This document shows positions 57,441-64,000 of a stretch of DNA of 64,000 bases, piece by piece. Positions within the stretch are counted from its first letter, which is position 1; each line of letters opens with the position of its first letter. The notes under the pieces were generated by a model. The model did not search any database and was not told where the DNA came from. It saw only the letters and a list, made by a program, of their open reading frames with translations. The position numbers were made by a program, and so were the translations under genes. The stretch covers positions 868,001-932,000 of the forward strand of contig JADGNA010000008.1 of the NCBI GenBank assembly GCA_015234465.1, given 5' to 3'. The DNA is from Salinibacterium sp. (lineage in GTDB: Bacteria; Actinomycetota; Actinomycetes; Actinomycetales; Microbacteriaceae).

Positions 57441-58996
57441 GGCTCCGCTTCCGGCTGCTTGCGAACGGGCTCCTGCGGAGTCCGTGGGTGCTCATCTCCG
57501 TGATCCTCGGGGCGCTCTGGGGTCTCATGATCCTGGTCGGCGTCGTGATCGGCATGGTCTCGCTGTCGTTCACCGCACCGGATGTCGCGTGGACGGTCGC
57601 GGTGCTCGCCGGCTCCGTCACCCTGCTCGGCTGGATCGTGCTGCCGCTCGTGCTCCGCGGCCTCGACCAGTCCCTCAGCGTGAGCAAGCTGCGCAGTTTC
57701 CCGATCCCGCCGCAGCGACTCGTGGTGGCCCTCCTGTTCGTTGGACTTCTCGGGATCCCCGGTCTCGTCACCCTCATCGCGGCCCTGTCGACGACGCTCA
57801 CCTGGCTGCGCGAACCCCTCGCACTCGTTGCCGCACCCTTCGCCGCCGTGCTCGCGGTCGTCACCTGCGTCGCGGCATCCCGCGCTTTCGAATCGGTCGG
57901 GGCGGCCCTCGCCGCTGGCCGGCGTTACCGGGAGGTCATGGGGGTGCTCGTCTTCGTGCCCCTCATGTTGATCGGACCCATCATCGCGTTCGCTGGCAGT
58001 TCCCTCGCCGCCATCTCGGAACAGCTGCCCCGCATCGCGGCCGTGCTCTCGTGGACCCCGCTGGGTGCCGCCTGGTCGATTCCCGGCGACCTCGCCCTCG
58101 GTCGTCCCCTCGACGCGCTCGCGAAGCTTGGCATCGCGCTCGCGACCCTCGCCGTGCTCCTGCTGCTGTGGTGGCGCAGTCTTGGCCGGCTGCTCGTTGC
58201 GCCGCCCACGGCATCCGGCGGCTCGGGTCGTTCCAAGGGCCTGGGCGTCTTCAACGTGTTCCCGGCGACCCCGACCGGGGCGGTTGCCGCCCGCACCAGC
58301 GTCTACTGGATGCGTGACCCCCGCTACGGTGGCTCGCTCATCGTGCTGCCGCTCATCGCGGTGATCGCCGTCTTCCTCGCCTCGACCGGATCGACATGGA
58401 TGCTCGTGGTGCTCGGCCCCATCGTCGCGGCGACCCTCGCGATCACCCTCTGTGCCGAGGTTTCCTATGACGGCACGGCCTTCGCCGCCCACCTCTCGAC
58501 GGGCGTGAGCGGCGCCGCGGATCGCGCCGGCCGCGTCATCACGCTCGGCATCCTCGCGGTGCCGCTCGTCGTCGCGGCGACCGTGATCCCACTCGCGATG
58601 CTCGACATGGCGCGCCACATCCCCGCCTTCCTCGGCATCGGTCTCGGCCTGCTGCTGACGGGCTTCGGGGTCTCGAGCGTCGCATCCGCTCGCTTCCTGA
58701 TGCCCGTGCCCGCCGCGGGCGAGAGCCCCTTCAAGACGCCGCCCGGCACCACCTTCATGGCGCAACTGTCGATGTTCGTGGCATGGGCGATCGTGTTCGC
58801 GCTCGCGCTGCCGGAACTCATCCTGGGCATAATCGCGACCACGACGGGCAACGTGGTGCTGGGCTTCGTGGCGCTCGCGATCGGCCTCGTGCTGGGCACG
58901 GTGTTCATGCTCGTCGGCATCCGTATGGGCGGGGCGCTGCTCGAACGGCGAGGCCCCGAACTCCTCGCCAGCCTCAGGAAGGCACGCGGCGCCTGA
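57422..58996 (+). CDS. ABC transporter permease
   Basis: This 524-residue membrane protein has about 12 helices (VLISVILGALWGLMILVGVVIGMVSL; LAGSVTLLGWIVLPLVLRGLD; and others). It pairs with the ATPase upstream, whose stop lies inside it. Large exporters of this kind (ABC-2 like) are common in actinobacteria; the cargo is unknown. The YtrA-type regulator at the head of the operon suggests a response to cell-wall active compounds. Confidence 0.87.
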   Translation: MVAHLLRLRFRLLANGLLRSPWVLISVILGALWGLMILVGVVIGMVSLSFTAPDVAWTVAVLAGSVTLLGWIVLPLVLRGLDQSLSVSKLRSFPIPPQRLVVALLFVGLLGIPGLVTLIAALSTTLTWLREPLALVAAPFAAVLAVVTCVAASRAFESVGAALAAGRRYREVMGVLVFVPLMLIGPIIAFAGSSLAAISEQLPRIAAVLSWTPLGAAWSIPGDLALGRPLDALAKLGIALATLAVLLLLWWRSLGRLLVAPPTASGGSGRSKGLGVFNVFPATPTGAVAARTSVYWMRDPRYGGSLIVLPLIAVIAVFLASTGSTWMLVVLGPIVAATLAITLCAEVSYDGTAFAAHLSTGVSGAADRAGRVITLGILAVPLVVAATVIPLAMLDMARHIPAFLGIGLGLLLTGFGVSSVASARFLMPVPAAGESPFKTPPGTTFMAQLSMFVAWAIVFALALPELILGIIATTTGNVVLGFVALAIGLVLGTVFMLVGIRMGGALLERRGPELLASLRKARGA

Positions 58997-59040
58997 GCAA
59001 CGCCACATCGCACCCGTGACGCGGGGGTACCCTCTGCCGC

Positions 59041-59565
59041 ATGGACACCGCATGGCTTCAGATGTTTGTGCCGACCGTGCCCGTGTGGGAGCTCGTCATC
59101 CGCGGCACCGTGACGTTCCTTGGCCTGCTCATCCTGTTGCGGCTGGTGGGGCGCAGGGAATCCGGCGGGCTCGGGGTCACAGACCTTCTCGTGGTCGTGC
59201 TCCTCGCGGATGCTGCGGGCGCGGGCCTGCGCGGTGAGGCGCAGTCCCTCGGCGACAGCGCCGTGATCGTCGGGTCGATCCTGTTCTGGAGCGTCGGAAC
59301 CGATGCCCTCTCCTACCGCTGGCCCGCACTCTCCCGCATGATCAAGGCGCGGCCGCGCGCCCTCATCCGCGACGGGAATCTCGATCGGCGGGTGATGCGG
59401 CGCGAGTTCATGACCTTTGACGAACTCATGTCGCAGTTGCGACTGCACGGTGTGACTGACCTGTCAGAGGTCGAGACGGCGTACCTTGAGCCGAACGGCA
59501 TGGTCAGCATCATCCGACGCGATCATGGCGACATCGAGGAGCCGGCCAAGCCGTCCTACGAATGA
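59041..59565 (+). CDS. DUF421 (YetF-like) membrane protein
   Basis: This 174-residue protein has three helices and then the DUF421 soluble domain (IKARPRALIRDGNLDRRVMRREFMTFDELMSQLRLHGVTDLSEVETAYLEPNGMVSII). The family is widespread and of unknown function. It stands alone on the plus strand, 44 bases after the ABC permease, and is convergent with the next gene. Confidence 0.9.
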   Translation: MDTAWLQMFVPTVPVWELVIRGTVTFLGLLILLRLVGRRESGGLGVTDLLVVVLLADAAGAGLRGEAQSLGDSAVIVGSILFWSVGTDALSYRWPALSRMIKARPRALIRDGNLDRRVMRREFMTFDELMSQLRLHGVTDLSEVETAYLEPNGMVSIIRRDHGDIEEPAKPSYE

Positions 59566-59590
59566 GGGCGGGCTCGGCCGGCGTCAGGCG

Positions 59591-60073
59591 TCAGACGATC
59601 TCGTCGACCGAGGCCTGCGTGATCTCCTCGCCGACGATCTCCTGCGTCGAGAGCGCGACGGCGGGATCCATGCCGGGAGCGCAGCGGGCAAGCTTCGCGA
59701 GGCGCTCCTGCAGCAGCTCGGGTGGCACGGGCGGCGAGTCGACGAGCGCCGTGACGGCGACGTAGGCGCCGCGGGCCGTCTCGAGGTGCTGGTGCAGGGT
59801 CTGCGCGATGCGGCCAGCGAGGGGCATCAGGTCGCTCTCCGGCAGGCGCGCCCCGTGCAACAGCACGACGAGGTGGCGAAGCTTCGGGTTGCGGGCTGAC
59901 AGCGACTCAGCCTTCGCGGTGATCGCCTCGAGCTTCTGCCGGGCGGCCTTCTTGCTCTCGACCTCCGTGAGGTCGACGCGGATGAGCGCGCCGCCTCCCG
60001 AGATCGCTTCCGTGCTGATGCACGGGTCCGCGGTCTTCACCGCGGTCATTGTGGAACCTTGTCTCCACGACAT
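59591..60073 (-). CDS. Conserved hypothetical protein
   Basis: This 160-residue soluble protein (IRVDLTEVESKKAARQKLEAITAKAESLSARNPKLRHLVVLLHGARLPESDLMPLAGRIAQTLHQHLETARGAYVAVTALVD...) has alternating helices and strands and no membrane segment. I do not recognise the family. The ATG at 60073 follows AAAGG by seven bases; ATG 60049 is an alternative. Confidence 0.6.
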   Translation of the reverse strand: MSWRQGSTMTAVKTADPCISTEAISGGGALIRVDLTEVESKKAARQKLEAITAKAESLSARNPKLRHLVVLLHGARLPESDLMPLAGRIAQTLHQHLETARGAYVAVTALVDSPPVPPELLQERLAKLARCAPGMDPAVALSTQEIVGEEITQASVDEIV

Positions 60074-60466
60074 GGATTTGCCTTTCTCAATGCCCGTGCA
60101 GGCTCGGCGAGCTGCTGCTGGGCTGCGGCGTGCCTTCTGGCTGCGCGCGCTTCACCGGATTGATTCGGATGCTGGGAAGCGTGGGGGCGCGTTCGACGCC
60201 CCCATCCGGCCGGGCGGGGAAGCTGAGGAGTTGAGTGGCGATTCGGGTGTTGGCCCTGCGGCGCTGTGTCGGGATCGCATGGGGCCAAGCTCGATCGGAA
60301 GGATCGTTGCCATGCAGGTCACCATACTCTTTTGCGGCTGAAACGCGAATGCACCTGTGGAGTGGCGCCAGACGCGACCAGATGGTTAACCGCGAGTTGC
60401 CCACTCCGGGTGTTCCAGGCAGCCCGGAACACCCAAAGTGGGCAACTCGGCAGCGAGCGCGGTTGG
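60074..60466. other. Intergenic region with one palindrome, no clear gene
   Basis: Between two leftward genes. It holds the palindrome at 60393-60449 and a GC-rich stretch with no long convincing frame. A leftward frame of 57 residues (60325-60152) has a weak ribosome binding site and low-complexity sequence, and I do not call it. Confidence 0.5.
60393..60449. repeat. GAGTTGCCCACT palindrome, intergenic copy
   Basis: CGAGTTGCCCACT (60393-60405) and AGTGGGCAACTCG (60437-60449) pair perfectly; inside, GGGTGTTCC (60408-60416) pairs with GGAACACCC (60426-60434). It forms a nearly perfect 57-nt hairpin, located 18 bases after the SDR stop codon in transcription order. It is the same family as fliK 17957-18010. 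Confidence 0.93.
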
Positions 60467-61531
60467 CTATGCGGCCGACCAGCCGCCGTCGCTCGCGAGC
60501 ACCTGCCCGTTGACGTTCACTCCATCGTCGCTGAGCAGGAAGGTGATGGATGCCGCGAGCTGGTCGCCCTCGGCGGCATCCGGCATGATCGCCATACCGT
60601 CGCGCACGCGCTGCTCGCCGAGCGCCGACGCGAAGGTTGCCTCGATGTTGGTGATGACTGGGCCGGGTGCGACGGCGTTGATGCGCAGCCCGCTCGGCCC
60701 GTACATGTAGGCGCTCGACTTGGTGAGACCGACGACGGCGTGCTTCGACGCGGTGTAGGCCGCACCGGCGGCGGAACCGCGGAGGGCGGCCTCGGATGCC
60801 ACATTGACGATCGAGCCCTGCGCGCGCGCAAGCATGCCGGGCACAACGGCGCGCATGAGCTTCATGGTGCCGTCGACGTTGATGCTGAAGACGCGCTTCC
60901 AGGTGGCGTCGTCGACCTCGTGCACGGGCGTCATGTTGTCCATGACGCCGGCGACGTTGGCGAGCGCGTCGATTGTGTCGCCCGCCGCCTCGATGATGCG
61001 TGCGATTGCGGCATCGTCGGTGATGTCGGCCGTGACGGTGACGATGTCGGCGCCGGGGGTCTCGGCCACGAACTCGTCGAGGCGTTCCTGCGAGATGTCG
61101 ACCGCGATGACGCGGCCACCCTCGCGGGCGACACGGGATGCCGTCGCGCGCCCGATGCCGGAACCGGCGCCCGTGACGATGACGGTCTTGCCCGTGAAGC
61201 GGCCCGTGCTGATGCGCTCGACCCACTCGGGGCGCTCCACCGCAGCCGGCGTCACGCCCTGCTCGGTCGACGGCGCGCCCTGCGGGGAAGCGGATGCCGC
61301 GGCATCCGTGTTCACGTCGCCCTTCGCCGCCCGTTCGACGAGTTCGTCGAGCAGCTCCTGGCTGAAGCGGCCCTTGCTCAGCTTGACGAGGCGCTTGAGG
61401 GCGAGGCGACGCACGGGCTTGAGCACGCCCGCGTCCTGGCCGGCCTGGGTGAGGAGTTCGCGGAAGATCGCGCCCCCGATCGGGTCGTCGAGCCAGGTGC
61501 CGACGGAGGAGTCTCCTGTGAGGTGTGCCAT
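60467..61531 (-). CDS. Short-chain dehydrogenase with N-terminal extension
   Basis: This 354-residue NAD(P)-dependent SDR has the cofactor motif GAGSGIG (121-127), Ser246, Tyr259 and Lys263 (YTASK), and the loop NVAGVMDN. About 110 residues precede the Rossmann fold, with a helical patch (LLTQAGQDAGVLKPVRRLALKRLVKLSKGRFSQELLDELVERA) and a disordered linker; normal SDRs have none. The ATG at 61531 has AAAGGAC upstream. The gene is divergent from a TetR regulator with a palindrome between them. Confidence 0.9.
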   Translation of the reverse strand: MAHLTGDSSVGTWLDDPIGGAIFRELLTQAGQDAGVLKPVRRLALKRLVKLSKGRFSQELLDELVERAAKGDVNTDAAASASPQGAPSTEQGVTPAAVERPEWVERISTGRFTGKTVIVTGAGSGIGRATASRVAREGGRVIAVDISQERLDEFVAETPGADIVTVTADITDDAAIARIIEAAGDTIDALANVAGVMDNMTPVHEVDDATWKRVFSINVDGTMKLMRAVVPGMLARAQGSIVNVASEAALRGSAAGAAYTASKHAVVGLTKSSAYMYGPSGLRINAVAPGPVITNIEATFASALGEQRVRDGMAIMPDAAEGDQLAASITFLLSDDGVNVNGQVLASDGGWSAA

Positions 61532-61594
61532 GAGTGTCCTTTGCTGTTGGTCTGTGGTGACGTTCGTGTTGCGTCGCGCGGGTCGATTGCGACA

Positions 61595-61614
61595 ACCGGA
61601 CAGCATTGTCCGGT
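61595..61614. promoter_or_regulatory. TetR-type operator between SDR and tetR
   Basis: ACCGGACA-GCAT-TGTCCGGT is a perfect inverted repeat with 8-bp arms, in the 104-base divergent spacer. It lies just upstream of the TACGCT box (61624-61629) that precedes the tetR GTG, where a bound dimer would block both genes. Confidence 0.85.
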
Positions 61615-61635
61615 ATTCCTCGCTACGCTAACACC

Positions 61636-62190
61636 GTGACGGCAAAGGCGAAAGGGAATCGCGGGCCCAGTGCGGGCCCCGAGAACCGCCGCGCCCTCAT
61701 TGACGCGGCGCGCGAGATCTTCGCGACCGACGGGCTCAACGCCCCGCTCAGCTCGATCGCGCGCCGGGCCGGCGTCGGACAGGGGAGCCTCTATCGACAC
61801 TTTCCCGACCGCCTCGCACTCGCCGTCGCCGTCTTCGACGACAACATCGTCGCCCTCGAGGCCGTCGTCGCCGACCCGGCCACCACGCTCGACGACCTGC
61901 TCGACCGGGTCATCTCGCAGGCGCTCACCTCCACGACGCTCATCGACATGATGTTCGCTCACCGCGACGACGAGCGTGCGCTCCACCTTCAGACCCGCGT
62001 GCGCGCCCTGCTCGCGGCCATCGTCGAGCGGGAGCAGGACGCGGGTCGCATCCGCGCCGAGGTCGCCGTCGACGACGTGTTGCTCGCAATCTCGATGCTC
62101 GCCGGCATCCTCGCCCGCACAGAAGCGGATGCCCGCCCCGAGGTCGCGCGCCGCGCCTGGGGCATCCTGCACACGGCCTTCGCGCCGTAG
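61636..62190 (+). CDS. TetR-family transcriptional repressor
   Basis: This 184-residue repressor has the N-terminal HTH (ALIDAAREIFATDGLNAPLSSIARRAGVGQGSLYRHFPDRLAL) and a helical ligand-binding domain. The GTG at 61636 lies seven bases after a TACGCT box, so the mRNA is probably leaderless; longer starts run through the operator. The divergent SDR is the likely target. The gene is followed by a palindromic repeat and is convergent with a CNNM-type gene. Confidence 0.92.
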   Translation: MTAKAKGNRGPSAGPENRRALIDAAREIFATDGLNAPLSSIARRAGVGQGSLYRHFPDRLALAVAVFDDNIVALEAVVADPATTLDDLLDRVISQALTSTTLIDMMFAHRDDERALHLQTRVRALLAAIVEREQDAGRIRAEVAVDDVLLAISMLAGILARTEADARPEVARRAWGILHTAFAP

Positions 62191-62191
62191 T

Positions 62192-62278
62192 CTGGGTTTC
62201 GATACAGCCCTGGCGGGCTTACTCAACCCACGGGCTTCCGCGGGTTGAGTAAGGCCTTCAGGCCGCATCGAAACCCAG
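62192..62278. repeat. GGTTTCGATAC/TTGAGTA palindromic repeat, copy 2
   Basis: CTGGGTTTCGATAC (62192-62205) pairs with GCATCGAAACCCAG (62265-62278), and inside TACTCAACCC (62220-62229) pairs with GGGTTGAGTA (62242-62251). These are the same half-units as at 11415-11499 with the inner and outer arms exchanged. It sits between convergent genes. Confidence 0.93.
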
Positions 62279-62345
62279 TGGCGGCCGAAACACGCAGCGC
62301 CCGCCTGCCGGATGGCAGACGGGCGCTGAACGTGGCGCGGCGCGC

Positions 62346-63389
62346 TTACGCGGCGGTCGTCGCGTCGTCGATCTCGCCGACGAGCACCTCGATGACGTCC
62401 TCCAGGTAGAGGATGCCCACGGTCTCGCCGGCGGGGTCGAGCGTGCGGGCGACATGGGCGCCGCGGCGGCGGAGCACCGCGAGCGCATCCTCGAGTTCGG
62501 CCGTGCGCGCGATCGAGATGAGGCGGCGCAGTCGCTTCTCGGGGATGGGGGCCATGATCTGTTCCGGCTGGTGCAGGTCGAGCACGTCCTTCATGTGCAC
62601 GTAGGCGGCCGGCTGGCCCTGCTCGTCCGCGACGATGTAGCGCGAGTAGCCGTGCTCGCTGACGGCAGCACGCACGTCCGCCGGGGTGGCGTTGTAGGGC
62701 AGCAGCACCATCTCAGCGAGCGGCACATCGACCTCGTCGACCGTCTTCTCGGTGAACTCGAACGCACCGGCGAGCGTGCCGGAGGCATCCGTCAGCGTGC
62801 CCTCCCTGCGGGACTGCTCGACGATGTTGGCGACCTCGTCGAGCGTGTACGTGCTCGTCGCCTCATCCTTCGGCTGCACCTTGAAGAGGCGCAGGATGCC
62901 GTTGGCGGCCGTGTTCAGCGTCCAGATGACGGGCTTGAACACCTTGGCGACCGCGACGAGCGCGGGAGCCAGGATGAGCGCGGCCCGGTCGGGCACCGAG
63001 AACGCCATGTTCTTGGGAACCATCTCGCCGAATACGACGTGGAGGAACGTCACGAGGGCGAGGGCCACCGCGAAGGCGATGATGCTAATGAGCTCTGGCG
63101 TGAGCCCCGTGAGCCCAAGCGGGATCTCGAGGAGGTGATGGATCGCCGGCTCACTCACGTTGAGGATGAGCAGCGAACATACGGTGATGCCCAGCTGGCT
63201 CGTGGCGAGCATGAGCGTCGCATGCTCCATCGCCCAGAGGGTCGTCTTGGCGGCGCGTCTGCCGCGCTCAGCCTTCGGCTCGATCTGCGAGCGTCGGGCG
63301 GAGATGACGGCGAACTCGGCACCGACGAAGAAGGCGTTGGCGATCAGCAGCACGAAGAGCCAGATCACTCCGGGGAGGTACTCAGTCAT
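62346..63389 (-). CDS. CNNM/CorC-like membrane protein with CBS domains
   Basis: This 347-residue protein has a DUF21/CNNM membrane domain (FVLLIANAFFVGAEFAVISARRSQIE, then LGITVCSLLILNVSEPAI, about 130 residues) and a pair of CBS domains (MVLLPYNATPADVRAAVSEHGYSRYIVADEQG and RRLISIARTAELEDALAVLRRRGAHVA). Unlike the usual family member it lacks the C-terminal CorC_HlyC domain. Such proteins are linked to Mg/Co ion balance. It overlaps the upstream paralogue by eight bases. Confidence 0.88.
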   Translation of the reverse strand: MTEYLPGVIWLFVLLIANAFFVGAEFAVISARRSQIEPKAERGRRAAKTTLWAMEHATLMLATSQLGITVCSLLILNVSEPAIHHLLEIPLGLTGLTPELISIIAFAVALALVTFLHVVFGEMVPKNMAFSVPDRAALILAPALVAVAKVFKPVIWTLNTAANGILRLFKVQPKDEATSTYTLDEVANIVEQSRREGTLTDASGTLAGAFEFTEKTVDEVDVPLAEMVLLPYNATPADVRAAVSEHGYSRYIVADEQGQPAAYVHMKDVLDLHQPEQIMAPIPEKRLRRLISIARTAELEDALAVLRRRGAHVARTLDPAGETVGILYLEDVIEVLVGEIDDATTAA

Positions 63390-64000
63390 TGCCGACCTCC
63401 TTCAGGATGCCCTCGATGGTGCGGTCGTGGCTGCTCATGAGACTCGGGTCCTCGTCGGGGTCGTCCGGGGTGTAGCGGAGGCGCACGATGCGGTGCCCGT
63501 CGATGCGCTCGACGCGGAGGGTGCCGTTCTCGAGGCGCACCTCGTCGCCCAGCTCGGGGAGCCGTTCGAGCGCATCCGTGACGTAGCCGCCGGCCGTGTC
63601 GTAGTCGGCGCCCTGCGGGATGTCGACGCCCGTGCGGTCGAAGACCTCATCGGGTCGCCAGCCGGCGTCGAAGGTGAGCGAACGCCCGCGACGCAGCACG
63701 CCGGTGCGGGTGCGGTCGTGTTCGTCCTCCAGCTCGCCGACGATCTCCTCGACGAGGTCTTCAAGCGTCACGATGCCGGCGGTGCCGCCGTGCTCGTCAC
63801 CGACGATCGCGATCTGCAGGCCTTCCGCTCGGAGCAGTCCGAGCAGGTGGTCGGCGCCCATGCTCTCGGGCACGGTGCGCACGGGGCTCATGAGCGCCTC
63901 CGCCGTGAGCGCATCGCGCTCGTCGAAGGGCACTTCGAAGGCCTGCTTCACGTGCACGACACCGACGACGCGGTCGGGGGTGCCGTTGATCACGGGGAAA
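63382..64000 (-). CDS. CNNM/CorC-like protein, partial (C-terminal part)
   Basis: The gene runs off the right edge; the visible 206 C-terminal residues contain a CBS domain (MSPVRTVPESMGADHLLGLLRAEGLQIAIVGDEHGGTAGIVTLEDLVEEIVGELEDEHD) and the transporter-associated CorC_HlyC domain (LERLPELGDEVRLENGTLRVERIDGHRIVRLRYT). The frame is open to base 64000. It is followed at once by the paralogue at 62346, so the two form a tandem pair. Confidence 0.87.
   Translation of the reverse strand, partial: FPVINGTPDRVVGVVHVKQAFEVPFDERDALTAEALMSPVRTVPESMGADHLLGLLRAEGLQIAIVGDEHGGTAGIVTLEDLVEEIVGELEDEHDRTRTGVLRRGRSLTFDAGWRPDEVFDRTGVDIPQGADYDTAGGYVTDALERLPELGDEVRLENGTLRVERIDGHRIVRLRYTPDDPDEDPSLMSSHDRTIEGILKEVGND

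Noticed and set aside
57089-59053. 654-residue open frame opposite the ABC transporter genes
   Set aside because: Very low-complexity Arg/Glu/Asp/His sequence, typical of the reverse frame of a GC-rich membrane protein gene.
60152-60325. 57-residue leftward frame in the intergenic region
   Set aside because: Weak ribosome binding site, low-complexity Pro/Ser sequence and no family resemblance; it cannot be separated from chance.
60087-61595. 502-residue leftward frame overlapping the SDR gene
   Set aside because: It is a shifted frame of the SDR gene with Arg/His-rich sequence; the SDR frame has all catalytic residues.

Overview
This 64 kb window is chromosomal DNA from a high-GC, flagellated Gram-positive actinobacterium, most likely a member of the Microbacteriaceae. 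The evidence is strongly GC-biased codon use, frequent GTG starts, ATGA/GTGA gene overlaps, short or absent leaders, and a flagellar cluster that has no L/P-ring genes and carries fliW and csrA. I saw no rRNA or tRNA genes, CRISPR array, insertion sequence or prophage.

Layout. 0-3.6 kb: a partial membrane protein, a PIF1-like helicase, and an iron-regulated heme oxygenase with a DUF2470 partner and a DtxR/IdeR-type box, then a DinB-like protein. 3.6-31.4 kb: one continuous flagellar island. fliW-flgL-flgK-flgN run leftward. fliA, fliC, fliD, fliS, a fliT-like gene, flgB, flgC, fliEFGHIJK, flgD, flgE, flbD, motA, motB, fliM, fliN, fliO, fliPQR, flhB, flhA, a degenerate flhF-like gene and csrA run rightward. 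31.4-34 kb: a rhodanese and a cystine-like ABC importer. 34-49 kb: mixed housekeeping genes, including menE, two DNA-repair genes, a secreted nuclease, and a LysR regulator divergent from a fused putA. 49-64 kb: transporters (SulP, MFS, a sodium:solute symporter with a 42-residue companion), a GntR-controlled ABC operon, a TetR/SDR divergent pair and two CNNM/CorC-type proteins.

How the flagellar genes work together. FliA should read at least five promoters of the form TAAC-N15-GCCGATAG (fliC, flgB, flbD and fliM rightward; a variant for flgN leftward). Three of the rightward transcripts carry a small hairpin with GGA in its loop, the classic CsrA target, and both CsrA and its antagonist FliW are encoded at the two ends of the same island. 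This suggests a FliA-CsrA-FliW circuit acting on more than flagellin.

The most unusual feature is a collection of perfect or near-perfect inverted repeats, 40-90 nt each, scattered over the window. At least six sequence families recur here, and several elements occur once. Most are intergenic, often between convergent genes, but four lie in frame inside fliK and one lies in frame in the linker between the two catalytic domains of PutA. One family is built of 21-nt units (7 codons). These look like a REP/BIME-like class of small mobile palindromes that can insert into low-constraint protein segments.
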